NCBI RefSeq assembly: GCF_040436345.1
Contig: NC_133216.1
Span: 14,588,110 to 14,652,109, forward strand
Length of the DNA: 64,000 nucleotides
Reading direction: 5' to 3'
DNA from: Pagrus major
Lineage: Eukaryota; Chordata; Actinopteri; Spariformes; Sparidae
Shown: positions 12,106 to 24,975 of the stretch, piece after piece
Layout of the letters: each line of letters opens with the position of its first letter
Position numbering within the stretch: the first letter of the stretch is position 1
The notes under the pieces: model-generated
The model's database searches: none
What the model saw: only the letters and a program-made list of their open reading frames with translations
What the model was told of the DNA's origin: nothing
Program-made: the position numbers and the translations under genes

Positions 12106-14340
12106 AAACTTCAAAATTTGACTATTTTTTTAATTAAAATGTGATCATCCAAATCTAATTAATCTATCAAATGGAGCTCTCCTGTGTACAAATGTATGAC
12201 AACATCTGCCAATCCATCCGTTAGATATACCCACCTTACTGGAAAATGGCCAGTGAAGTCATTTCCTCCAAAATTGAAGAATTGGATAATTCATCTTAGT
12301 CCTTAGACGTGTCTCAATCTGAACTGTGAAATCGAACTGCACTAGAAAGTAAAAAATGACGTTCAAATTTTTGTTTTACCTCACAGGCCATTTGATCAAA
12401 ATATTCCTGTTTTTTTTTTATTTCTCTAGTGACATATAAGCAAGACACATTGAAATTAATGCAGTTGTACAATCTCTTTTAGCATTTACCCCTTAACATG
12501 TCTATCATTCATTGGATAGTATTTTTTTGTTTAGGTGGGCGCTGAAGTAAAAGGTCATTTAGAGGAGATGTTCTATTCTGAAACCCGTTTATGTTTCCCA
12601 TTGGTAGCGTTAGTACAAAATGTATCAATGAGATTTTCAGTGTACCATTAGATGTATATTTTTGATTACCATTGATACCAGGTTGACCATTAAAGAAATA
12701 TTTCAAAACAAGGAAAAGCAAAACCTACAAAACTTTGATTTGTTGCTCTATATGGTGTAGTTCATCATCTTGTGTTCAGTCTCTGAACCATCATCAGTGA
12801 CTCTAACTGCCTCTCTCTCCATTATCGTCACCACAACACTCTGCTTTTGAACATGTACATTTCAAATGAATGGTATGCCTTATTTATGCTTTGTCTTATG
12901 TGACCAGTCCAAAAACTGTTAACATATTTTCTCATCCTCTGAAGTTTACAAAAGAAATGTAAATTAATTATTTTTGTGGTTTCTTTTCAATGAAATGTCA
13001 TAACCACGTGTACAAAAAATAAAAATGTAGTGCTGTGCTTTTTTTCCTTTTTTTAAAACTTAATCTCTAAGGTGCTGGTGTTACTATGTGCCAAAGGGGG
13101 GCACAAAACAATAAAAATGATTTGCCAGTACACAAATTCATCAGATTGAGTATGTATTTGTTTATACATGTTTCTCCCTGAGGTTTCTATCTGTTGTGTT
13201 ACTGTTTCCGAGGCAAATTTGTTTTGTGATTTTCGTCTATATTAATAAAATTCACTTGGCATGACAAGGAAGTAACATTATACTGCAAATGTGTGGTGAA
13301 AGCATATAAAACATCTTGAAGGAAACGTCTTTATTTAATTGTTTACTCTATATTAGTTGTTTTACTGATAAATCAGTGGTAGTAATGCAGTAATGAACAG
13401 TGGGAAGTTTGAATAGTGAAAAATACAGACAATTAAAACATACTCTCCCTGACTATATTGCATCCAAGACAATGGGACAACGCTCTATAGTGAATATGTA
13501 GGCCTACAGTATGTAGAATATTCATAATATTGTGCGCACTGTAAATTATTTTTTAGAAAAAGAAAAAGAGCATATTACACATCGACAAAACAAAAAACAA
13601 CAGCCGGGGGGTATGTTTGGTACATTACACAAAAATATTCAAAGAAATACATATGTTAAGGGTTTTAACAGCCTTTTTATTATTAGATTTAGAGATGAGT
13701 TTTATATATTGTTAAACATCTTAAAGGAAAATAACAAAATTAGGTTTTTTACTACTGAAGTTACATGTATGAGTGAAACGTGAAACGAAAGAAGTACATG
13801 CGGATGACCCTGACGAAGGCCACAAGCTGAAACGTGTCAGTCACCAGATGAAGTTCTTCACACTGCAAGTGTGGCTGAAGTTTTTGACCTTCTCAGACTT
13901 TTTTCCCTTGTCCATGCACCTTTGAAGTAGCTGAAGTCCCTTCTCTGCTTCTAAAATATTCATGGTATAGAAGTATAATCAGGAAAGGATACTTTATATA
14001 TCAAAACAGCTAATGCATTTGTTTCAGAATTTAATTAGCTCATTAAAATATTATTATTATTGATGAATACACAGCAATTGATGTTGTAACTAGTTGAGGT
14101 AGAGATATACTGCTGTGTAAAATGCAGTATTTGTCCATGAAATGCTGTGAACCACAAATAAAACAAGTAGTCCAGATTCCATTTTTAGTTTTTGGAAAGC
14201 TTTCATTTTATTTTGTTTGAGTCACGCGTCCAAAGCTGCATGACTGAGCGCAGTGTTTCGTGCTGTTTCATCAGCCTTGTCACAAAAAGCAGCTTACAAT
14301 ATTTATCAGCCTCACATTCTTCATCATCCCCCCCCCCCCC
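12106..14340. other. Intergenic region tbcb-clptm1
   Basis: AT-rich DNA without a recognisable gene. At about 13799-13930 is a block with gacgaaggccacaagctgaaacg, a phrase typical of fish retroelement tails. The open frame at 13532-13783 is low-complexity and is not believed. Confidence 0.55.
13799..13930 (+). repeat. Retroelement tail-like repeat
   Basis: Contains the gacgaaggccacaagctgaa block seen in many dispersed fish sequences. Fragment only. Confidence 0.45.
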
Positions 14341-14349
14341 CCCCCCCCC
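14331..14349 (+). repeat. Poly(C) run
   Basis: About 20 consecutive C bases just upstream of the clptm1 promoter. The Pro- or Gly-rich open frames across it are artefacts of the run. Confidence 0.9.
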
Positions 14350-14359
14350 GAAGACGCAC

Positions 14360-14460
14360 GTCACTCCAATGACGCTACAACTGAGATCTCGCGAGACCGA
14401 GCGCGGTTTCCCAGCCAGCAGTGTGGTGGAGTGGTGTGTGTGCGCGACAGAGACAAGGAA
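14360..14460 (+). promoter_or_regulatory. clptm1: clptm1 core promoter, TCTCGCGAGA type
   Basis: The palindrome TCTCGCGAGA lies at 14387-14396, about 70 nt before the start codon. CRE-like TGACG half-sites and a CCAAT-like box precede it. This palindrome is an established core element of TATA-less housekeeping promoters. No TATA box is seen. Confidence 0.6.
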
Positions 14461-14462
14461 AG

Positions 14463-17400
14463 ATGGCGACGCAGGAGAGCGAAGCAACTAAAGCTACCGT
14501 GAGCAACGGCGAGGTAAAATGAATGACACTCTCACTGCCTTATTTACTCCTTTCGGCCAGAGCGAGGGGGTCGTTTTTTGTTTGTTTGAGCGTTGAGTGC
14601 GGGCCCGTGAACGTTTAAACGTGTTACCGATGGTTACACGAGCCCCAGTGACGTTGTCAGTGCCGGCTGGTTTTAAAACGACCCCCTCCTGTCGTTAACG
14701 ATGTGTTGAGAAATCCTGCCTGTTAGCGAGCAGATGTACGGAGCGATGACGGTGCTAACTCTCACGTTGAGATGTACATTCACATGAAAATGACACGATA
14801 ATTAGTTGGCTGAAAGCGTGATAGTGTGAGGCAGCCGACTGCTGCAGTGTGTCAGTGAGCTAGCTATCACAAGGCCTGAACCCGAGCGACGCAGCTCGGC
14901 TTGACTAACCAGGCCAGTCTGGAGCAGCTAGCACACATTTCTTACCCACTGTTAAACCTAATGTCACCTGTCTTTTATTTACAGCCATTACGGGGAAAAC
15001 TTTAAGCTTAACGTGGATTTTCAAAGCCTCACCGTAAAGATTCACCTGGCAGCTAAACATTGACAGGTTATATGAATCAGGTGTAGCCATAGTCAGATTT
15101 GGCTAACTCGGGAAAATACTTCCTTAAATTGTTATAACAGCAGTTGTGGGAAGTAATTCAGGCAGTATCCAGGCAACTAGCAATTATTTCCGGATTGACA
15201 AATGTATGTCACAAGTTACTGGAGGTCAAAGTGAATCATCACTCTCCAGAGGCAAATCACTGATCTCTCATATGCTTAACCACAGTCTGTCAGTCTTTGG
15301 CCAATCAAACTAAATGATTTATAGTAATACAAAACCTTAATATCAGAAGGAAACAGATTGTGAAGCTCTAGCAAATGTTTAGCATTTGTAGCAGTTAACC
15401 GGTCAATTTTTTTATACCAACCATAATGACTACTGAATTGTTTTAGGGCTAGGTACGGGCTACCTTTTAGTTTTTACCCTAACCCTCCACCAAGGCTCAA
15501 CAGTCCCCTTTAAATCAATCAAGCCTAATCTAATATCAAATACAACATATTTAAATCTGCAGGATCTGATTTTTTTTTTTTTTGTATCTGCATCAAATCG
15601 TACTCACTCATATATATATTCCAGCCACCTAATTATGGCATTTTTCCCCCCATCAAGAGCCAATGTTAACAAAAATGTGGCAATGTCACAAAGTTAAAGA
15701 AAGTGAGAAAAATCTCTTCCATCCAGGTTTCATGGAAATCTGTTTATTGTGTGATCCCGCAGAAAATCAACCTCCTTGGGGAAAGTAACTAGGGCTTTTT
15801 TTAACCATCACTTTACACCTCTCATGTATGAGCATTACATTGAAATCGCAGAGGTAAGCATAGATGTAGCAAAGTGAAATCCCTGACAATCTCAGAAAAA
15901 CCAAGAAGGTTGTTAAACAACAAGAGTTGCAACAATTAATCCATTAGTTGTCAAATATTTAATTAGTTGCCAACTATTTTGATGATCAAGTAATCCGTTT
16001 GAGTATTATTTTTTAAAGAAAAGTCAAAATTCCAGCTTGTTAAATTTGAATATTTTCTGGTTTCTTTACTCCTCTATGGAAGTAAACTGAATATATTTTG
16101 GTTGTAGAAAAAAACAGGACATTGGAGGACATCATTTTGGACTTTCCGAAACACATTTTTCACAATTTTCTGACAGTTTATGGACCAACCAACTAATTGT
16201 TTAATAGAGAAAATAATCAACAGAGTTATGTTTCCCCCATACAGTTTGTCTTTTGAGGACTCTGAAAATACCTGCAAAACAGTGCTTGAATGTTAAACCA
16301 TTTTGGTATTTTTACAGGTTGACAAAAATGAATCTTCCACAATATCAGATGCTCTGGGATTCAAATTGTAATGGCAATTAGCAAAAAAAAAGTGGCAGAA
16401 ATGAGGGCAAGGGTTCAGTGTGCGCCTAGTGTGTCTTTTGTAATAAAATTGCTCTGTCAGGATAAATGCACTATTAGTTTTATAAGAGGCACTTATGTTG
16501 CTCTCAGGGCCCACTGCTATTGAATCGGCGGTATTAATCTAGGGAAAACATTAAGTGGCTAGTGGCCAGATATAACCAGAGGTGTTTGCTCTGCTTTTCA
16601 TTTTCTCAGTTTAGATGTATTTTCTGCTGAGTAGGGGTGTGAAACATAGGATAAAGTCAGCGTCTTTAATGTCTTAAATAAGTCATTTGAATTTTCCTTG
16701 TGCTACATCTTACAGTTAACAAATAAGCATGGCAGAAGAGACAGAAAGCGTTTAGGGACTACTAATTGACACACATTTCACAGACATGCCCTTTGTATCC
16801 TTAATTCTGTGCCTGATATTGCATATTAGTTTGCTTCCTTCTTGTGGGAGATACTGTCATGCCACGTGAACTAAGCATTATCAGAACAGTCTCATCGTCT
16901 CTGAACTTTTTGCTCTCTTTCACACACATGCAGTGGTAATCCAGTGTCAAGCATTTACTCTGCACTGTGAATAGTTGGTTAATTGTTAATCCGTTTCAAA
17001 GTGTGTCGATTGTAAATTATTATCTTGACCTGGAAAAGATGACCTGTTTTTGTTGTTTGTCTCTGTCTAATGGTTATTTCGTTGGTCCCTCCAGGAGACA
17101 GAGATCCATGTCTCTGATAATAGAATTGCGTCTATTTTAACACAACAGGACATGGCAAGAAGGATGAAAAGCTCTATTCTGAGCCTCTTCCTTGGCCTTG
17201 AAATGCGCGTTTATGATGGTGACAGTGAGGCCAGTGGTTTTTCACAAACCTTAACATTTTCACTGTTCACTCAGTTCAAGGCCTTCTTGGCACCCTGACG
17301 AATGATAATAATCTGCTCAGCGGAAAGCGTTTTTACCCTCAAGTGTTGTTTGTTTCTAGAGGCCAACCTCTGGTGTCCCTTGTGTTGGTGACAATAGGGG

Positions 17401-20400
17401 GAGATTAGACGTTTAGATAGTGAATGAGTCTCATGACTTGGCATGTGCTTGTGTATTGTGTCACTTGAATAGAATGTGGCCTTGCCGGAGGAGTCGGGGG
17501 TCACATCGACACGCCCGAGGATACTAATGACAGATTTTTACTGATGCTCGTTATGCAAATATGCATGCTGATACTGGCATGAATTTGACCTCAGAACAGT
17601 TATTTAAACTATGCACACCAAAGGCTCTGTCTAGATCATGATCTTGAAATGAAATAGTAGGCATCTGCGTGATTAGTCAACTTGTCGATTAAGCGTCGCA
17701 ACCCTCGTTAGCTGGCACCAGAAATACTGATCTCTGTGTGGGGAGTTCTTCCAGGATGCTGCTCTGCTGACGGTGGTCAGAGAGTGAGCTGTGTGTTGTC
17801 TTACCTGAGCTTCATTAAAAAAAAAACAAGCATCCTTTACTAATGTTGCTTCTTTGATGTTACACAACCACCCACCACTTGTCATGTTTTGAAGGTCAAT
17901 GTACATAATCTCAGCTGCATTTAAAATATAATATTGTTTTTCTAAGAATGTGATCAGTGGTTTCAAATGGCTTATACGCAATATTTTTTTGGTTTTCAGT
18001 TTACAATTATATAAATGGAGAAAAAGAGCAAATCGTCGTATTTGAGAAGGTGGAGTGAAGCTACATTTAGCATTTTTTGCTCTGACACCTCAACGATCAT
18101 TGGATTGTTGAAATTGTTGGAATTTTCAAATCTGGCATGTGTTTTATTTGCCAAACACACTTTTTCAAATTTGTTAAAATAAACTGCTTAAAGCACAAGT
18201 CTGGAATGAATTGTATTTTTGTCCCTTATCTGTGCCTTCTGTCCTTGAAGATGTACTATATACTCCCTGTTTTGACTGGAGACTGAGGGTGAATCAGTGT
18301 CATCACTGTCGGCACACAGTGGCTACATCAGACTTAAAGCACATGAGTGGCTCCTTCTAACCGCCAGTAAAGCTGTTCTTGTTTGACTTCATTACTTGAT
18401 GCCATCGCTGCTCCATCATTGTGGCTTTGTTTGGCCACACTAACCCTGTGTCTGTGGTTGTAGGTGAGCAGCAATGGAACTGCTGCAACAACAGATGACC
18501 AGACTGTGCAGGCAGCTGGAAATGCACAGGATCCTCAGCAGCAGCAGCAACAAGCACCTAATGCATGGCAGGTCATTAAAGGAGTGCTCTTCAGGTGAGT
18601 TTTTCTTTTTAATCTGGCAGACTCACTCTCTCTTTACAAGCAGAGAGTGCCAGCTGATAGGTAAAAGCTTAATTTTTTTTTGACACTATGGGTGAAATTA
18701 TCAGCAAAATACACAACGTGATATATTAAAGGGGCCCAATGCCTCCTCCCTCCCAACTGAATAAACAAGCTGTTCTCAGAGGACAATAAGGTCCCCAGAC
18801 CACTGTTTGAAGCTAGAAAGATGGCAGGGTCCGCCAAATATAAACAAAGTAAAACAGTATTAAATTGTGTTGTCCTTTAAGGTCAGTTTATTTATTCAGA
18901 CATGAAAGAAAAGAGTTTGTTTATTTAGTTTGTTTAGGCAGTCAGTGAAGATTTTTCTCCTCTGATTAAAATGTATTCCACTAAACTACATAGTGCACCT
19001 TTTAAGGTGGAGTCACAATCCATGTAAAAGAGGAAAAATAAATGGAAATTCAGCTGAAGTTAACCTCACTTTTAGAAAGTGCTGTCTGTACAGAGTTGTC
19101 AATTTTTTTTATATTTAAAAATATTTCACAATCTTTCTTTGCCACAGAGTACTCTGTGTTCGTCTTCGACTTCTAAGTCTAGAAGTCAAATCTCTTTTGA
19201 CCTTTCACTGATTATTTTATGATGCATAAAGGGCATGTCTCTGAAAGGCTGAATGTAATGCAGTTTGACTGGATACTGTTAAATCAGATTAGCCTCCTTG
19301 TGGTTTCACTCTCCTGTAGCAGCTCTTCAGATCTCGAGAGAAAAGGAGCTTGTTATGCTTATAACCCAGTATTTCTCCTTTTACAATGAAAATCAAGGGT
19401 TAACCCAATCCCCCCCCCCCCCATCTCATCAGTATTCTTTATTTGATAACTTTTATTTTCCTCTGACTCTGTTTTTACATATTCCTCCAGAATCTTCATA
19501 ATCTGGGCAATCAGTAGCTGGTTCCGTCGAGGGCCGTCCACTCCCGACCCCAACACACCAGCCGGGGCACCCAGCAGGAACCTCTTCCCCAAGGAGACCC
19601 TCATGGTATTACACCTGTCCCCTCAGCCTGCTGCCTTGTCTGCATGGCCAGCTGTTTCATTTAACATGTTGTAATTGATTTGAAGCATTCTCAAACACCC
19701 CTCATACTCTGATCCCCTGAAGTATGCAATATCGCTCCCTTTCAGAGTAACTTGCTCGCTCTCCCCTGACACTGTAATACCATAAACACCTCTATTTTCT
19801 CACCTTTCCTGCAGGACATGTATGTGTATGTGTCCCAGGAGGAGGTGTTCTCTGACTTCAACAACACAGAAGCCCTGTTCTGGTTCCACAGAGACCTGGT
19901 CTATGGAGACTGGGGCACGGGAGAGAACAGAGATGGCTGTTACGAGCACCATAAAGAGATGGAGATCCCAGAGGTGGGGATGATTGAGCATGGAGGGGAG
20001 GTAGATGTATAGTGAGGAGGAGCAGATATTAGTTTAGTAAAAGAGGCAGATGTAGGTGAAGGCAAGGAAGACGGGTTAGTAATGAACTTGACAGATTTGT
20101 ACTGTAGATGGATACTGTCTGAGACTCGTAACACAACTTCCTGTTCGGTGTGTCCTTGCAGACAGTGCAGCAGAACGGTTCCTTGTACATGCACGTCTAC
20201 TTCACTAAAAGTGGATTCCACCCAGACCCCAAACGCAAGGGGCAGTATCGCAGACTGGCAACAGTTCATGCAACACGAAGTAAGCGCATTTGGAATACAC
20301 ATTTAAAATTCAAGCTGTAATAAGACAGTAACACATTATGATTTCTGTGTTGTAATCTTTCCTTTTTACTCTTTCAGTGCTGAATAAATTCAAGCGAAGA

Positions 20401-23400
20401 AAATTTCAGAAGACCAAGAATCTGCTAACAGGAGAGACGGAAGCAGATCCCGAAATGATCAAGGTTGCCGGATTTTTTTTTTTTATTGTTTTGTGCACTG
20501 TAGAGCTACACCAATAAATCAACCTGACCTATATATCAGCTGATATTAGCTTATTGTAGATAGAGCATCAGTCTGTCAGCTGATAAGTTACAAGATAATT
20601 GAAGTAAAAAGTTAGAGGTTATTTTGTAGTATTGTATTTTTTTGCTGGCACATTCATGAGCTACTGGCTCGTGACATCCCTGCCATCAGTTTGAAAGGCT
20701 ATGTACGTCCTGAAAAATTGAGTAGGTAGTTGTGTAGCAGGCTAAAAAGGCTTTTTGAAGCAGTTACTTTTGGGAAGAAAAAAAAAACGTTTTCTTCTGA
20801 AGAAGGTTAAATTGGAGGTTGTTTTTCATAAATTTGTATGATCCAATTCATGCTCTTTCAGAAATGGCTTGATCAAGGGCTGAATGACTTTAAAACTTTT
20901 TATGATGAAGATTTCATTGTTTCCCTGGCACAGAAGGGGGCATAAACAACAGAAAAAACATCTCAGTGTGTCCCTATCAGTTAGTAATAGTGTCACCATT
21001 ATGTAGTTTGTCCACCAGAGAGCGATGACGAGATGATTTTCCAACTTTAAAATGTCAGGCGTAGTCAGATTTTTTTCCCCCCCTTGTGACCATGGTACAA
21101 AGGGATCTATATTAATGATTTTTTTTTGTTGTGTTGTTATCAGATTTTAAAGCTTTTTTTTTTACAATAACTCTATCAGTATCTGCCTCAGATATGCAGT
21201 GTTAGTCAGTATTGATACACTGTATTATACATTTACATTTAATTAAAGTGACTACATACTGCTTGGAAATGTATCCATAAAGAAAGATTTTAGGGGTGAA
21301 AGTTCATGGATCACAAAACGGCTATCCATCAAAATAATCTTAGAGAAACGCCTATTGTAGCTATTCTTGAAAAAAAAAAAAAAAAAAAAACTAATTCCTG
21401 ACATGTCTAATCAAATGTGTTTCTTCAGAGGGCAGAGAGCCATGGTCCAGTGGAGATCATCTCTCATTGGCACCCCAACCTTACCATCAACATGGTAGAT
21501 GACCACACTGCCTGGGTCAAAGGCTCTGTGCCCCCTCCTCTAGACCAGCGTGAGTTCCTCCCCCTCACCTTTATACCATTTACTTCACAAAACCTACAAC
21601 TGCTATTAAATGTGCCAGATAATGAGACTTTCCCCCTCTGTTTCTACTCTTCTACCCCTAGATGTTAAGTTCGATGCAGTAAGTGGTGACTACTATCCCA
21701 TTGTGTACTTCAACGACTACTGGAACCTTCAGAAGGACTACTATCCCATCAATGACACCCTGAAAACACTCCCGCTGCGCCTCTCCTACTGCCCGCTGTC
21801 CTTGTGGCGTTGGCAGCTGTACGCTGCCCAAAATGCACGCTCACCATGGAACTTCCTCCCTGAGGACACCTACGAGCAGTCTGATGAAGACCAAGACTCT
21901 GTCAAGGTGAGAGCTCAAGGGTCACAGAGACAGAAAACTGAAAGAAAAGAATTGTTTTAGATGTGATGAGAAGGAAATGTTTTTTGGTGTCTTGACGCAG
22001 GCTTGCTTTTGGGTCCCTTCAAGTTGAACTGCAATAAGAATGCCTCTTATTTGGATATTTATATCATGATACACTGGAGAAAAAAAACTAAAGATTGAAT
22101 TTCAAAAAACACTCTCTTTGTGTAGGTGGCCCTTCTGGAAACCAACCCATACCTGCTGGGTCTCACCATTGTTGTCTCCATCGTGCACAGCATCTTCGAG
22201 TTTCTTGCTTTCAAGAATGGTAAGGTCACCACAGCGGGATCGATATTGACAACAAAAGAATAGCTTACACAGCGTGAACTCACCTCCATCTCCTCCTCAG
22301 ACATCCAGTTCTGGAACAGCAGACAGTCTCTAGAAGGCCTTTCGGTGCGCTCCATCATCTTTGGAGTTTTCCAGTCTTTGGTGGTGCTGCTCTACATTCT
22401 GGACAACGAGACCAACTTTGTGGTGCAGGTCAGCGTCTTCATCGGCCTGCTTATTGACCTGTGGAAAATCACTAAGGTCATGGACGTCAAGGTAAGTCAG
22501 AACAGCACTTGTTTTTTCATGCACAGTATTAAAAACTCTGAGTCAGTGGGCTCCTGTTCTACATCTTTCAAAAATATGTGAAGCCTATTTCACTGATACC
22601 TTAACCCAAAAAAGTGTTGGCTTACAAGTAAATGTGTTAAGATGCTAAATTGGACACACATTGACTGTAAAAGGAAACTTTCCCTTGCTTCCCTGTTGTT
22701 ACTCAAAATGCTAGTCTACTGTATCTGCACACTGCATTTTGCATTTCTACTTCCTGTTATGCTAGTTTGGCCTTATTACAGTTATCACCTATTTTTGTCT
22801 TTCCCTAGTTGGACAGAGAGAACAAAATCGCTGGAATATTCCCAAGATTGGTATTTAAAGACAAGTCAACATATGTGCAGTCTTCAACCAAAATCTACGA
22901 CGATGTAAGTCAAATAAATACTCAACTGCAAGGGCAAACCTAAATATACATTTCTCTGTTGAGATGAATAAAATAACACAAGTATGTTGATGTCATTCAT
23001 TTTCTCTCTTGTTCTGTGAACAGATGGCCTTCAGGTACTTGTCGTGGCTGCTCTACCCTCTGTTCGGCTGCTATGCGGTCTACAGTTTATTGTACGTAGA
23101 GCACAAAGGCTGGTACTCATGGGTACTCAGCATGCTCTATGGCTTCTTGTTAACCTTTGGTAAGTTCTTCTAAAGCATTTAAACACTCCACTACTTATCA
23201 TTTTGTCTTGTGTGTTCCTTTTTGTTTTAGCAGAACATTTAAATTGAACATTCGGAAATGGGACTTTATACATCTGAGAGCTCAATGTTCTGTAACATTT
23301 TCTTTTAATAGTAAAACAAAAGAATTACAGTGTAAATAACTCAAAAAAACGCTGTGACCCTTAAGCACCTGTATGAAGTCAGGGTCATCTCAAAGGCACA

Positions 23401-24975
23401 GGCTGTTGTTTTGGACCCTCAACATCGTTTAACATATTGAGTTCCAGTCTCCCCAAAGGTGGCACTAATGGATACAGATTCTCCTTTGCTCCATTTATTG
23501 TTTTTTAAACAAACTATATAAGCGTGTGTCATCGCAGAGTGATCGTGACAGTGTAGGAGATATGGACACTGTGTTTGTCTATAAAGCTAATTGTCCCTCA
23601 GGGGTTTAAAATTTCTTCTACAAACTATGAAAAATGAGAAAATCGAGAGAGTGGAGGTGTTTACATGTCAGAAATAATCTTGATGATTTATGTGTGCAAT
23701 GTAGCTGTGGATAAATTATGAATTAGCTAATGCACACAGATGAGCATGGTGAATCCCTGCAGTTCCTCATATGTCCCCTACATACAGCATATACTTGTCC
23801 ATAAATGTTAGCATAATTGATTTGTGTTTTGTCTTTGAGAGTCTGTGAAAAGTTTATTTTAGAAATAGGAAACAAGAAGATAATGTGCAGGAGTGTAAAC
23901 TCAGGAAAACAGTTTTTTAATAGGCAAATAAATGTTGTCCTAACAGATTTTGTTGAAATGGACAATCATTTTAAATGAAGTAGCAGACAGACATAAAGTA
24001 TTAGTTAGAATTCAACATCAATAACATTCTTAACTCTCTCCCTCTCTGGATTTTTTATGTTTTATTCTCATCATGGTTATTGATTTTACTCTCTGCTGAC
24101 ACATCGTGCCCGACAGGGTTTGTTCCTGTTTATGTCAATCTATTTTTAAAGGCGAGATGAGGCTCATTATTGTTGTCTCTCTTAATTATCTTGTCTCCAA
24201 GTGGATGTTTAAATACTTGCATAATGGTTACGTATCCAACTCCCAACAGCCTCTGCTAATGTGCTGTGTATTTATAGACTCCAGGAGCACAGTCATGCTG
24301 CCTGCTGTCGTATTTACCTCCTCTCTGTAAAAATTGTTCATATTACCTAACAGGTGCATTCCTCTCTGTCTTCTTTTGGTTTTTAGGTTTCATTACAATG
24401 ACGCCGCAGCTATTCATCAACTACAAAATGAAGTCTGTGGCCCACCTCCCGTGGAGGATGCTCACCTACAAGGCTCTCAACACCTTTATTGATGACCTGT
24501 TTGCCTTCGTCATCAAGATGCCCATGATGTACAGGATAGGATGCCTCAGAGACGGTACGTCTTCCCTGATCTGGATGTGGATATTTTGTATTTTTTAGGA
24601 ATTTACCAAATCATGGGGAAGTTAAATATCCACTTCAAACAACTTGGATGTGCAGTCAAATAATCTTCACCATGAATTCCTTATGGGATGTGAACGCAGC
24701 ATTAGTGTGATTTTAATTTAAAGTCTACCTTAGTTATCATGGGAATAATGCATTTGAAAAAGTGTTCCTCACTGTTTCCCTTTCCTGCAGATGTGGTGTT
24801 CTTCATCTACCTTTACCAGCGCTGGATCTATCGGGTCGATCCCAACAGGGTCAACGAGTTTGGCACTAGCGGAGCAGACCACACCCAGGACAACACAGCA
24901 GCAGCAGACGCTGCTCCCGACGCAGCCGCCGCAGCCATCACAGACAAACCAGAGGGGGAGAAGAAGAACGATTAA
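14463..24975 (+). CDS. clptm1: CLPTM1 multi-pass ER membrane protein
   Basis: Cleft lip and palate transmembrane protein 1, an ER and Golgi multi-pass protein; in mammals it restrains forward traffic of GABA-A receptors, and its paralogue CLPTM1L scrambles a GPI precursor. Fourteen coding exons: 14463-14513, 18464-18594, 19491-19605, 19815-19973, 20162-20279, 20378-20463, 21429-21549, 21662-21906, 22126-22219, 22301-22491, 22809-22904, 23024-23159, 24387-24554, 24791-24975. All junctions keep frame and give 631 residues (human 669). A Gln run (residues about 46-51) precedes the first hydrophobic segment, IFIIWAISSWF (62-72). A long luminal domain follows, then hydrophobic segments near 353-369, 392-410, 417-433, 474-490 and 500-520. 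The block LPWRMLTYKALNTFIDDLFAFVIKMP is nearly identical to human. The tail is Ala-rich and acidic and is the least conserved part. The start has G at +4 and A at -3. Confidence 0.96.
15693..15790 (-). repeat. Dispersed repeat family A, copy 3 (fragment)
   Basis: Shares gttaaagaaagtgagaaaaa and the atccaggtttcatggaaatc block with the copy at 10346-10550. Confidence 0.6.
15920..16210. repeat. Dispersed repeat family B (GCTGCAACTAAT type), copy 1
   Basis: Begins gagttgcaacaattaatcca, contains tgaatattttctggtttctt and ggaggacatcattttggact, and ends in an inverted version of its start. The same blocks recur at 30300-30580 and about 50375-50695. Ends of this form suggest a hAT-derived MITE. Confidence 0.7.
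20493..20640. repeat. Family B-related fragment in clptm1 intron 6
   Basis: Contains gagctacaccaataaatcaa and tatatcagctgatattagc, which resemble the termini of fish elements starting GGGCTGCACCAATAAAT. Fragment only. Confidence 0.45.
21370..21392 (+). repeat. Poly(A) run
   Basis: About 20 A bases in clptm1 intron 6, shortly before the exon 7 acceptor. Confidence 0.85.
23160..24386 (+). other. clptm1 intron 12
   Basis: A 1.2-kb intron in which I recognise no repeat, RNA gene or alternative exon. Confidence 0.6.

Larger units (their letters stand above)
14514..18463 (+). other. clptm1 intron 1
   Basis: A 3.95-kb intron. It holds a family A repeat fragment at about 15693-15790 and a family B (GCTGCAACTAAT) copy at about 15920-16210. 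No further gene is seen; open frames on either strand here lack domains. Confidence 0.7.

Noticed and set aside
14192-14502. Pro-rich and Gly-rich open frames around the clptm1 promoter
   Set aside because: They are produced by the poly(C) run; clptm1 exon 1 explains the coding part.
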